NCBI GenBank assembly: GCA_938038165.1
Contig: CALHRB010000269.1
Coordinates: forward strand, 1 to 10,595
Origin: Candidatus Kapaibacterium sp.
GTDB taxonomy: Bacteria; Bacteroidota; Ignavibacteria; Kapaibacteriales; UBA2268
Direction: 5' to 3'
DNA: 10,595 bases
Part shown: piece by piece, positions 1 through 6,006 of the stretch
How the letters are laid out: every line of letters begins with the position of its first letter
How positions within the stretch are numbered: position 1 is the stretch's first letter
Translations under genes and position numbers: made by a program
Notes under the pieces: model-generated
Databases searched by the model: none
Told to the model about the DNA's origin: nothing
What the model saw: the letters and a program-made list of their open reading frames with translations, nothing else

Positions 1-491
1 GAAATAAAAATATAATCAGCTGGAACCCAAATACTTTTTATAATATACTTATTTGGATTTTTTACATTCACAAGGATTTCGATTTCCTTATCTTTCTGAA
101 ATTCGCCCGAAGTTCTGAGGTATGTTATAGGTGTTTTAACCTTAAATTCTTCTGTATTGAAAAAATACAAAACCTCAATAGTATAAAGACCTTCCATACT
201 TTCATTATTTATTGATTCAATTTCGATATAATGACTTTTCCTGATCTGTCTAATTATCTTTGTAATTTTTCCTATAATATTGACTCCATTTTTAAGGCAG
301 CTATTAATGTAATTATATCTATTAATACAAACCCATATAGTTGAAATGTTAAAAACAAATGTAATAGCAAGGAAAAAAAGTCCAAATAAAAGAGGTATTA
401 ATGATATTATAAAGAAAATTGAAAACATTCGAAAGTGAAAATCCAACAAAAAAAGCCTTTTTATACCAGCTTTTGGATATTTGTGCTTCAT
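1..491 (-). CDS. DUF3592-like single-pass membrane protein (3' end beyond window)
   Basis: The reading frame is open from an ATG at 491 to the left edge, giving 163 codons without a stop, so the C-terminus is missing. The protein begins with a basic N-terminus (MKHKYPKAGIKR). One strongly hydrophobic segment follows at about residues 22-48. A beta-rich soluble part comes next, with a KxxGxxIIGKITKI-type strand, a GLYTIEVLYFF strand and a 'VNVKNPNKYIIKS' segment. This order (helix, 'G..v.G.V', 'Y.V.Y', 'P.NP') is typical of DUF3592 membrane proteins, whose function is unknown. The assignment comes from recalled family pattern and is moderate at best. The ATG lies only 12 nt after the stop of the upstream M1 peptidase gene on the same strand, so the two are probably co-transcribed. 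No Shine-Dalgarno sequence is visible in that gap. Confidence 0.7.
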   Translation of the reverse strand, partial: MKHKYPKAGIKRLFLLDFHFRMFSIFFIISLIPLLFGLFFLAITFVFNISTIWVCINRYNYINSCLKNGVNIIGKITKIIRQIRKSHYIEIESINNESMEGLYTIEVLYFFNTEEFKVKTPITYLRTSGEFQKDKEIEILVNVKNPNKYIIKSIWVPADYIFI

Positions 492-503
492 TTAATTTGC
501 TAA

Positions 504-2645
504 TTAATGGTGTAAAATGAATTTATATGTTTTATATTTGTTTATATCTTTAACCAAAACATAATAACTACCGGACGACAAATCATTAAGATTTAGATTT
601 ATTTCATAACTTCCGTTTGTTAAATCGGCATTAATTAAATCCTTAACCTTTCTGCCGAAGTTATCATAAATTTCAATATAAACTCTATCACCCACTACCG
701 AAGTTCTTAATTTTACTTCATCGCCTGATTTTGCCGGGTTTGGAAATATACCATCAAGATTATTGTCGTATGTTATTTCTCTGATATTTGTTATTATCGA
801 AGATACTTCGCAAAGTATATAAGTAGTATCAATAGAAATAGAATCAGGGAAAAAGTCAAGTTCCAAATCGAAAATCTTCGACCTCGAATCAGTCACCAAG
901 ACTTCTGAGTATTTTATTTCTCTATCCTTATAAAAATCTACTTTGACAGGAGTTATAAAAACATCCGGGACATAAGGAAAGTTCTGTGTTTGAGTTAAAG
1001 TAATTTTTGTATAGTATTTATTGTCAACTTTTCTGTAAGTTTCGGAAATAAGGTTGAAAATAGGATGTCCGGGAGAATAAATCCATTGATTGAAGAAAGT
1101 TTCAAAAGGAACAGGTGGATTAGCATTAGAGCGAGAGAAAAATTCCTTAAAATCCTCAGTGGTCAAAGATTTAAATTTATTTTCATCCAGTAAATTACGC
1201 AAAGTATTAAAGAAAGCCTCATCGCCTAACATTGTTCTTAGCATATGATAAACCCACGAAGATTTTGCATAAGTAACATAATAATTAAAAAGATCTTTCA
1301 TCGCAGGAGCATAGCATCGGAAGAGAGCAATTCCACCGCCTTTTAGATATGTAGCTCTTCGGTTTAACATAAGGGTATTATAGAAGCTTTTGCTAATGGT
1401 ATGCTCAGCATAGATTGCCTCACTCCACGTTGCTCCGCCCTCATTTATCCAAATATCCTTCCATGTGGCACATGTTATTAAATCTCCTAACCACTGATGA
1501 GCCAGTTCGTGGGCTAAACCAAACTGTTCGTTCGTTCTGAGCCAAACCCTGTTGATAGAGGATAAGGTTTGGTGTTCCATCCCTCCAGCCCAGAATTGCT
1601 GCAAAATCACTGTTCCATACTTTGAAAAAGGATATTCATTGAAAACTTTTGAAAAAGTTTCCAGCATCTTAGGTGTGGTAGAAAGGGTTCTTGTTGCATT
1701 GTATTCAGTGCCGTCTGTTTTAGATGATCTAAAATCTTTCTCCCAAACAAAATGTATGATTGGTATTGAATCATTGGGATTAGAGACTTTTTTATACCAA
1801 TCACTCATGATTACATATTTCGACGCAGTGGCTGCCATTAAATAAGTTGCTATAGGTGCATCATCAGACCAATAATATATCACAGTTTTGTCTGCAAGTG
1901 TGTCAATTTTTTGTAATAGACCGTTAGAAGCAACGATAAAACCTAAAGGAACTCTGACCTTGATTGTTGAGATAGCTTTGTCGTAAGGATTATCATTGCA
2001 GGGCATCCATTTCCTTGCACTCTCGGGTTGACTCATCGTATAAGCAATTCTTTCTTCAATCCATGCGGTATCATTAGTATTAGGAATCACACCAACAAAC
2101 ATCTTTTTCGGGTAAAGAAAAAAACCATCTTGAGTGTTAGATTTGTAAGTATATTCAATTGATAAATTTATGGTATCACCAGCTTTAATATTTGGATTTA
2201 ATGGAATTTTCAAGATGTTATTCAGGGGTTGGGGGGTATTTGATAATTTGACACTATTTAGAGTAACAGAATTAATTAAAAAATCAACAGCGTCAAGTTC
2301 AATAAATTCAACATTGAAAGAATCAATCCTTATTCTCATTGAATTAATGCCCTTCCAGATTCGGTCTGTGCTGTCAACATAAGGAACTCCGTTTATATTG
2401 ACTTTTTCCTGACTTAGTGGATGAACCCAGTCCATATAAAGATTATAACTTAATATATCATAAGGTCTTCTATCCAGGTTTTCAGATAACAACATGTCAT
2501 ATTTATGATTGCAATGGGCATTAGGATGAAAATCCTTGGTTTCATATTTATCCCCATCAATAAAAATCATTTCATATAAAGTATTTGAAAAAGTTTCAGA
2601 AAAGATTAAAAATGTTAATAAAAGTATCCAAATCAATAGCTTCAT
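504..2645 (-). CDS. Secreted M1 family zinc aminopeptidase with T9SS C-terminal sorting domain
   Basis: This 713-residue protein would remove N-terminal amino acids from peptides outside the cell or at the cell surface. Residues 1-20 form a signal peptide (short basic start, then a Leu/Ile-rich core). The N-terminal beta domain spans roughly 60-280. The catalytic domain carries GGMEHQT at 354-360 (the GxMEN exopeptidase motif, with His in place of Asn), HELAH at 379-383 (catalytic Glu380) and NEGGA from 401. Glu402 lies 19 residues after His383, the usual spacing for the third zinc ligand. Tyr459 (YAKSSWVYHML) fits the transition-state tyrosine. All catalytic residues are present. Residues about 632-713 start with FPNPA and end in short strands (IYDNFGRKV, SSGSYYVLV), which is a type IX secretion sorting domain. 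The ATG at 2645 has no strong Shine-Dalgarno sequence. A TAnnTTTG promoter lies upstream at 2710-2742. A likely DUF3592-type partner gene follows 12 nt after the stop. Confidence 0.93.
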   Translation of the reverse strand: MKLLIWILLLTFLIFSETFSNTLYEMIFIDGDKYETKDFHPNAHCNHKYDMLLSENLDRRPYDILSYNLYMDWVHPLSQEKVNINGVPYVDSTDRIWKGINSMRIRIDSFNVEFIELDAVDFLINSVTLNSVKLSNTPQPLNNILKIPLNPNIKAGDTINLSIEYTYKSNTQDGFFLYPKKMFVGVIPNTNDTAWIEERIAYTMSQPESARKWMPCNDNPYDKAISTIKVRVPLGFIVASNGLLQKIDTLADKTVIYYWSDDAPIATYLMAATASKYVIMSDWYKKVSNPNDSIPIIHFVWEKDFRSSKTDGTEYNATRTLSTTPKMLETFSKVFNEYPFSKYGTVILQQFWAGGMEHQTLSSINRVWLRTNEQFGLAHELAHQWLGDLITCATWKDIWINEGGATWSEAIYAEHTISKSFYNTLMLNRRATYLKGGGIALFRCYAPAMKDLFNYYVTYAKSSWVYHMLRTMLGDEAFFNTLRNLLDENKFKSLTTEDFKEFFSRSNANPPVPFETFFNQWIYSPGHPIFNLISETYRKVDNKYYTKITLTQTQNFPYVPDVFITPVKVDFYKDREIKYSEVLVTDSRSKIFDLELDFFPDSISIDTTYILCEVSSIITNIREITYDNNLDGIFPNPAKSGDEVKLRTSVVGDRVYIEIYDNFGRKVKDLINADLTNGSYEINLNLNDLSSGSYYVLVKDINKYKTYKFILHH

Positions 2646-2683
2646 ATAGTTACACTTTCTAAATTAACAATTCAAAAAAAAAT

Positions 2684-2699
2684 ATTACGTTAATGTAAT
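2684..2699. promoter_or_regulatory. Near-perfect 16-bp palindrome in divergent intergenic region (possible operator)
   Basis: ATTACGTTAATGTAAT is an inverted repeat with a single mismatched pair (G opposite T at the sixth position). It lies between the divergent M1 peptidase and aldo/keto reductase genes, just downstream of the predicted start site of the minus-strand promoter. That is a position where a repressor could act. Flanking copies of AGTTACAnTTT (2648-2658 and 2726-2736) add to the repeat structure. In such AT-rich DNA a palindrome of this kind can arise by chance, so regulatory function is only a suggestion. Confidence 0.25.
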
Positions 2700-2709
2700 T
2701 TAAAATTAA

Positions 2710-2742
2710 CAAAACTATATAAAAAAGTTACATTTTATTCAA
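2710..2742 (-). promoter_or_regulatory. Bacteroidota-type promoter for the M1 peptidase gene
   Basis: On the minus strand, TAGTTTTG (2717-2710) matches the -7 consensus TAnnTTTG. A TTG (2742-2740) lies 22 nt upstream as a -33 element, which is slightly further than usual. Transcription would start near 2705 and leave a leader of about 60 nt. The -7 box is a full match; the -33 call is weaker. Confidence 0.5.
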
Positions 2743-2759
2743 TAATTGTGAAAAAACAT

Positions 2760-3581
2760 ATGGATATAAATTCAAGAATTGAATTGAACAATGGAGTAAT
2801 GATACCTCCAATAGGGCTCGGAGCTTATTTGAGCAAACCCGGTGACGAGACTTACAACGCCGTTCTTTTTGCTTTGCAAAATGGGTACCGGCATATTGAT
2901 TCTGCCGCTTTTTATCGTAATGAAAGTGATATTGGCAGAGCTTTCAGAGATTCCGGATTGAAACGGGAAGATTTTTTTATAACAACCAAATTATGGAATA
3001 AAGATCAAGGATATGACAAAGCTCTAAAAGCCTTTGAGCAAAGTTTGAAAAATTTTCAAATGGATTATATAGATCTTTATTTAATTCATTGGCCCGTTGA
3101 AAATTTGAGAAAAGAGTCCTGGAAAGCTCTTGAAAGTCTTTATGATCAAAAGTTAGTTCGCAGCATTGGTGTCAGTAATTACACAATCCGACACATCAAG
3201 GAACTTCTCGGTTATGCCAACGTTATCCCAGTTGTTAATCAGGTCGAATTTTCTCCTTTCCTCAATCAAAAAGAGCTTCAGGAATTCTGTATGGAAAATA
3301 AAATTTATATTGAAGCATATACCCCATTAACAAGAGGACAAAAGCTCAACGATCCAAGACTCGTTCAACTGTCTGAAAAATACAAAAAAACTGCTGCCCA
3401 GATACTAATAAAATGGTCATTACAGATTGGAACAATCACTCTTCCAAAATCTGTTACTCCTTCAAGAATTCTTGAAAACATTCACGTCTTCGATTTTGAG
3501 ATAAGTCAGGAAGATATGGAATATATGAATTCCTTCAACGAGAATTTCAGAACTTCGTGGGATCCCACGAACACACCTTAA
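2760..3581 (+). CDS. Aldo/keto reductase (2,5-diketogluconate reductase-like)
   Basis: This is a cytosolic NAD(P)H-dependent oxidoreductase that reduces aldehydes or ketones to alcohols; the physiological substrate cannot be read from sequence. It is a TIM barrel of usual length, 273 residues from the ATG at 2760. A GTG at 2748 would add four residues (MKKH). I prefer the ATG because MDINSRIELNNG matches the usual start of the family, but neither start has a Shine-Dalgarno sequence. Counted from the GTG, the catalytic tetrad is Asp51 and Tyr56 (GYRHIDSAAFYRNE), Lys81 (TTKLW) and His114 (YLIHWP). The third family signature, LPKS at 232-235 followed by Arg240 and Glu243-Asn244, forms the cofactor phosphate-binding strand. 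The gene appears complete and intact. It is divergent from the M1 peptidase, and its stop codon overlaps the stop of the convergent transporter gene. I see no clear plus-strand promoter. Confidence 0.93.
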   Translation: MDINSRIELNNGVMIPPIGLGAYLSKPGDETYNAVLFALQNGYRHIDSAAFYRNESDIGRAFRDSGLKREDFFITTKLWNKDQGYDKALKAFEQSLKNFQMDYIDLYLIHWPVENLRKESWKALESLYDQKLVRSIGVSNYTIRHIKELLGYANVIPVVNQVEFSPFLNQKELQEFCMENKIYIEAYTPLTRGQKLNDPRLVQLSEKYKKTAAQILIKWSLQIGTITLPKSVTPSRILENIHVFDFEISQEDMEYMNSFNENFRTSWDPTNTP

Positions 3582-4900
3582 TCATCGTTGATTGGAATAA
3601 AAAATAGCAAAATAATTCCGGGAATTGTGGCTATAGTTGAAATGGTAAACAGCCAATTATAGCCAATAATTTCCTGCAAAAATCCACTGATAAAGCCAGG
3701 AATAATCAATCCGATTGCCATAAACCCCGTCGATATTGCATAATGCGAGGTCTTGTATTCACCTTTTGAAAAATAAAGCAGAAAAACCATAAATGCGGTG
3801 AAACCCAATCCGTAGCCAAACTGTTCAATTATTATTGAAAATTGAACCATAGGATTAAAAGTTAAATGCATATCTTGAGAATTTCCTGGCAAAAATGAGA
3901 GAAAAGAAAAATCTATTTTCCAAAGACCAATAGGACGATAACAAGCCAATAAAGCATACAAAACGTTAGGAACATTCATACACAAAATCAATGGTAAAAT
4001 TGTTTTCCTCAAACCATATTTTTTTATAATCCACCCACCTAAAATTCCACCAATTACAAGAGCAATAATGCCAAAAGTTCCATACATTATTCCAATTTCA
4101 CCCCAGCTAAAATTCATCCCTCCTTTGTCAAATGGATCATTCAGGAAAGGCTGTAACATCTTAAGGAGAATTCCTTCGCCCAATCTGACAAGAAGAATAA
4201 ATGCAATTACATATTCGATTCGTTCCTGTTTAAAATATGATGCAAAAGCTTCTTTGAATGGAATTTTTGAGTTCTCAGAAATGACTGCTTTGTCCTCAAT
4301 TGGTTTTGGTAGAATAATTAAATGATAACAAAAGATAAAAAGAATAATCAAACCCGCAATGGCGAAAGTCAAAGACCAACCTAAATGAATGTTCTGAAAT
4401 TTTTTTGCCAGTAAATCAGAAAGATATAGCAAAAAACCACCGCTAAAAATCATTGCTATCCGATAGAAAGTGCTTCTGATGCCGGAAAAAAAAGCTTGCT
4501 GTTTTTTGTCTAAAGCAATTAAATAAAAACCGTCTGTTGCTATATCATGAGTAGCAGAAAGGAATGCCATCTGAACAAATATTATCAGGGAAATGATTAT
4601 AATTCCCGGCAAAGCAAATGAAAGCGAAAGAATTATCAGAAAAACAGACATTAACAATTGCATTAAGAGAAGCCATTTTCTTTTTGTAAGGTAACCGTCA
4701 ACAATAGGTCCCCAAAGAAATTTAATTGACCATGGTAAACTCAACAGGCTGGTTGCACCAATGAAAGAATTTGTTGCTTCAAGAGATTTAAAAAAAGCAA
4801 CCGAAAGTTGATTAACTATAATATATGGAACTCCTTCGGCAAAATACTGCGTTGGAATAAAAAGCCAGGGATTGCTTTCGCTTGCTTTTTTGTTTTTCAA
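3578..4900 (-). CDS. Major facilitator transporter of the AmpG (muropeptide permease) type
   Basis: This is an inner-membrane transporter of 440 residues with about twelve hydrophobic segments. AmpG-type proteins import muropeptides released from the cell wall for recycling, but substrate here is inferred from family only. The N-terminus (NPWLFIPTQYFAEGVPYIIV) and the loop after the second helix (FLWGPIVDGYLTKRKW, 61-76) fit the AmpG/PAT branch. So do the SATHDIATDGFYLIAL segment (115-130) and the glycine-rich GYGLGFTAFM helix. An unusually long polar loop (about 322-350) separates two C-terminal helices. The gene appears to start at a TTG codon at 4900: an in-frame TGA lies three codons upstream, and the first in-frame ATG is at residue 80, inside a helix. 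A good promoter lies about 30 nt upstream (4930-4962). The gene overlaps the convergent aldo/keto reductase by 4 nt. No cell-wall recycling genes are adjacent. Confidence 0.85.
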   Translation of the reverse strand: MKNKKASESNPWLFIPTQYFAEGVPYIIVNQLSVAFFKSLEATNSFIGATSLLSLPWSIKFLWGPIVDGYLTKRKWLLLMQLLMSVFLIILSLSFALPGIIIISLIIFVQMAFLSATHDIATDGFYLIALDKKQQAFFSGIRSTFYRIAMIFSGGFLLYLSDLLAKKFQNIHLGWSLTFAIAGLIILFIFCYHLIILPKPIEDKAVISENSKIPFKEAFASYFKQERIEYVIAFILLVRLGEGILLKMLQPFLNDPFDKGGMNFSWGEIGIMYGTFGIIALVIGGILGGWIIKKYGLRKTILPLILCMNVPNVLYALLACYRPIGLWKIDFSFLSFLPGNSQDMHLTFNPMVQFSIIIEQFGYGLGFTAFMVFLLYFSKGEYKTSHYAISTGFMAIGLIIPGFISGFLQEIIGYNWLFTISTIATIPGIILLFFIPINDD

Positions 4901-4929
4901 AATTTTTCAAATTTCGATAATAAAAAAAA

Positions 4930-4962
4930 CAAAGATATAAAAATCATTTTCTTGATGACAAA
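4930..4962 (-). promoter_or_regulatory. Bacteroidota-type promoter for the AmpG-like transporter
   Basis: On the minus strand, TATCTTTG (4937-4930) is a full TAnnTTTG -7 match. TTTG (4962-4959) lies 21 nt upstream as the -33 element. The predicted start near 4925 gives a leader of about 25 nt before the TTG start at 4900. This supports a start there instead of a far-downstream ATG. Confidence 0.6.
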
Positions 4963-4981
4963 TAAAAAATCAATATTTCCT

Positions 4982-5012
4982 TTTGTAAATCGAAATAAAA
5001 ATATTATTTTTG
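4982..5012 (+). promoter_or_regulatory. Bacteroidota-type promoter for the small-protein/L31/S18 operon
   Basis: TTTG (4982-4985), a 19-nt spacer and TATTTTTG (5005-5012) together match the consensus exactly in both boxes and in spacing. Transcription would begin around 5017, about 22 nt before the ATG at 5040. The leader contains GGGAG (5029-5033), a Shine-Dalgarno-like sequence 6 nt before the start codon. This promoter is back to back with the transporter promoter. Confidence 0.7.
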
Positions 5013-5039
5013 TAATCTTAATTTTTACGGGAGACAAAA

Positions 5040-5216
5040 ATGGCAAAACAACAAACATTCGGTGATAAACTGAAAAAAAAGAAACAAACTGATACCGGAA
5101 TAAACGTAAAAGTTATAAAAGGATTCCGAACAGACGAGGGTAATCTCCGTTTTTTGGAAAAATTTGTCAAGGTTCAGGATTTAAATGAATTAACTTCTGT
5201 TGATATTTCAAAATAG
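5040..5216 (+). CDS. 58-residue basic protein of unknown function, first gene of a ribosomal protein operon
   Basis: The gene runs from an ATG at 5040 to a TAG at 5214-5216. It has a good upstream GGGAG (6-nt spacing) and an excellent promoter. The protein begins MAKQQTFGDKLKKKK, a lysine-rich tail, followed by a predicted beta hairpin (INVKVIKGF and RFLEKFVKV) and a short polar C-terminus. It contains 13 Lys/Arg and 8 Asp/Glu and has no cysteine. The Shine-Dalgarno of the L31 gene overlaps its stop codon, and the next start is 7 nt away, so the three genes are one translational unit. Small size, basic tail and gene neighbours suggest a ribosome-associated protein. Its pattern (basic tail, then K.IK......F.EK.V..) loosely recalls DUF4295/bL38 of the Bacteroidota ribosome, from memory and without alignment. 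That it is a gene is well supported; its function is inference. Confidence 0.8.
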   Translation: MAKQQTFGDKLKKKKQTDTGINVKVIKGFRTDEGNLRFLEKFVKVQDLNELTSVDISK

Positions 5217-5223
5217 GATATTT

Positions 5224-5457
5224 ATGAAAAAAGGAATTCATCCATATTATAAAACAGTCGAAATTGTGATGACTGACGGAACAACTTTCAAAACCCGATC
5301 ATGTTACAAAGGTGATAAGATGGTCCTCGAAATCGATTCCAAATCACATCCATTTTTCACCGGGAAGCAAGTTCTTGTTGATACTGCCGGAAGAGTAGAA
5401 AGATTCAACAAACGCTTCGAAAAAACCAAAACTATGAAAGAGAAAAGGAGCAAGTAA
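5224..5457 (+). CDS. rpmE: 50S ribosomal protein L31 (bL31), zinc-ligand-free form
   Basis: This 77-residue protein of the large ribosomal subunit helps bridge the two subunits. The family signatures are clear: MKKGIHPYY at the start, SHPFFTGKQ at 41-49 and GRVERFNKRF at 56-65. The four positions that are zinc-binding cysteines in the E. coli protein are here Met16, Asp18, Asp38 and Ser41, so this is a cysteine-ligand-free (C-minus) form. Its only cysteine is Cys27, outside the ligand positions. The frame is open upstream to 5200, but the ATG at 5224 is right because it opens the conserved MKKGIHP and has AGGA (5215-5218) 5 nt before it. The C-terminal tail (residues 66-77) is lysine-rich. 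Its TAA overlaps the ATG of the S18 gene (TAATG), which suggests translational coupling. Confidence 0.95.
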   Translation: MKKGIHPYYKTVEIVMTDGTTFKTRSCYKGDKMVLEIDSKSHPFFTGKQVLVDTAGRVERFNKRFEKTKTMKEKRSK

Positions 5458-5723
5458 TGAACGCCATACATCCCATGCAAACCAACAGTATGATTAAACC
5501 CAACAAAAAGACTGTTAAGAAAAAACATAACCCACTGAAAAAATCAAAAGTTATTGATTATCTTGATACTAAATTTTTGAGCAGGTTTATCAATGACCAG
5601 GGAAAAATTCTCCCAAAAAGAATTACCGGTGTTAATGCATATCAGCAAAGACAATTAGCAAAAGCAATCAAATATGCAAGACATCTGGCGCTTTTGCCTT
5701 TTGTTGCTCAGGACACTGCTTAG
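5457..5723 (+). CDS. rpsR: 30S ribosomal protein S18 (bS18)
   Basis: This 88-residue protein of the small subunit binds in the platform region next to S6. The core at about 32-83 is typical: VIDYLDTKFLSRFI, then GKILPKRITGVNAYQQRQLA, then AIKYARHLALLPF. Residues 1-31 are a basic, poorly conserved tail. The protein contains no cysteine, so it lacks the zinc site seen in some S18 paralogues. The start ATG shares one base with the L31 stop codon, and AGGAG (5446-5450) stands 6 nt before it, the strongest Shine-Dalgarno in the operon. A later ATG at residue 7 or 12 is possible but lacks this support. In many bacteria rpsR sits with rpsF, ssb and rplI; here its partner is L31. A hairpin terminator follows. 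Confidence 0.95.
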   Translation: MNAIHPMQTNSMIKPNKKTVKKKHNPLKKSKVIDYLDTKFLSRFINDQGKILPKRITGVNAYQQRQLAKAIKYARHLALLPFVAQDTA

Positions 5724-5756
5724 AAATTATCACATTGTATTATTTATTTATATTTT

Positions 5757-5799
5757 AACTGCACAGAATGATTAAAAATCAAATGTGCAGTTTTGTTTA
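5757..5799 (+). terminator. Intrinsic terminator of the L31/S18 operon
   Basis: AACTGCACA (5757-5765) pairs with TGTGCAGTT (5784-5792) in a 9-bp stem. An inner TGATT/AATCA pairing lies in the loop, and a TTTTGTTT tract follows. It lies about 35 nt after the S18 stop and before the tRNA promoter. Confidence 0.75.
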
Positions 5800-5846
5800 T
5801 TATAACTTCTCAGAAAATTGTTCTTTTAAAAAATAAAAATTAATCT

Positions 5847-5854
5847 TAATTTTG
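5847..5854 (+). promoter_or_regulatory. -7 element of the tRNA-His promoter
   Basis: TAATTTTG is a full match to TAnnTTTG, placed 13 nt before the tRNA 5' end. The -33 position 19 nt upstream reads only TTTT (5824-5827), so the promoter is a partial match. It lies between the preceding terminator and the tRNA, which implies that the tRNA is transcribed on its own. Confidence 0.5.
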
Positions 5855-5867
5855 TAAATGCGTATAT

Positions 5868-5941
5868 GGCGGGCTTAGCTCAGTCGGTAGAGCATCAGAT
5901 TGTGGCTCTGAGGGCCATGGGTTCAAGTCCCATAGCTCGCC
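5868..5941 (+). tRNA. tRNA-His (anticodon GTG)
   Basis: The sequence folds as a complete cloverleaf. It has a 7-bp acceptor stem (GCGGGCT with AGCTCGC, including one G-T pair) and a D-stem GCTC/GAGC. The anticodon stem TCAGA/TCTGA encloses the loop TTGTGGC with anticodon GTG, and the T-stem ATGGG/CCCAT encloses TTCAAGT. An extra G at 5868 faces the discriminator C at 5941. This G-1:C73 pair is the identity element for histidyl-tRNA synthetase. The 3' CCA is not encoded (CCAAAT follows position 72), so it must be added by the nucleotidyltransferase. Confidence 0.97.
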
Positions 5942-5959
5942 CAAATCCCCAGAAAATAA

Positions 5960-5995
5960 AAACCATCAACCCATTGAGAGTTGATGGTTTATTTT
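5960..5995. terminator. Bidirectional intrinsic terminator between tRNA-His and the large metallopeptidase gene
   Basis: AAACCATCAAC (5960-5970) and GTTGATGGTTT (5980-5990) form an 11-bp perfect stem with a 9-nt loop. A T-rich tract follows on the plus strand (ATTTTTATG). The minus strand also has a T-rich tract (TTTATTTTCT) beyond the stem. It can end transcription of the tRNA from the left and of the 6007-9396 gene from the right; that gene's stop codon is 17 nt away. Confidence 0.8.
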
Positions 5996-6006
5996 TATGT
6001 AAAGAT

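Noticed and set aside
4808..5065. 85-codon open frame on the plus strand across the divergent promoter region
   Set aside because: It overlaps the N-terminus of the transporter gene antisense and both promoters, and runs out of frame into the 58-residue gene. Its composition is that of AT-rich spacer.
5200..5223. Upstream start for L31 adding MIFQNRIF
   Set aside because: It would overlap the end of the 58-residue gene, whereas the ATG at 5224 opens the conserved MKKGIHP and has its own AGGA.
5304..5528. 74-codon open frame on the minus strand
   Set aside because: It is antisense to the certain L31 and S18 genes and has no supporting signals.
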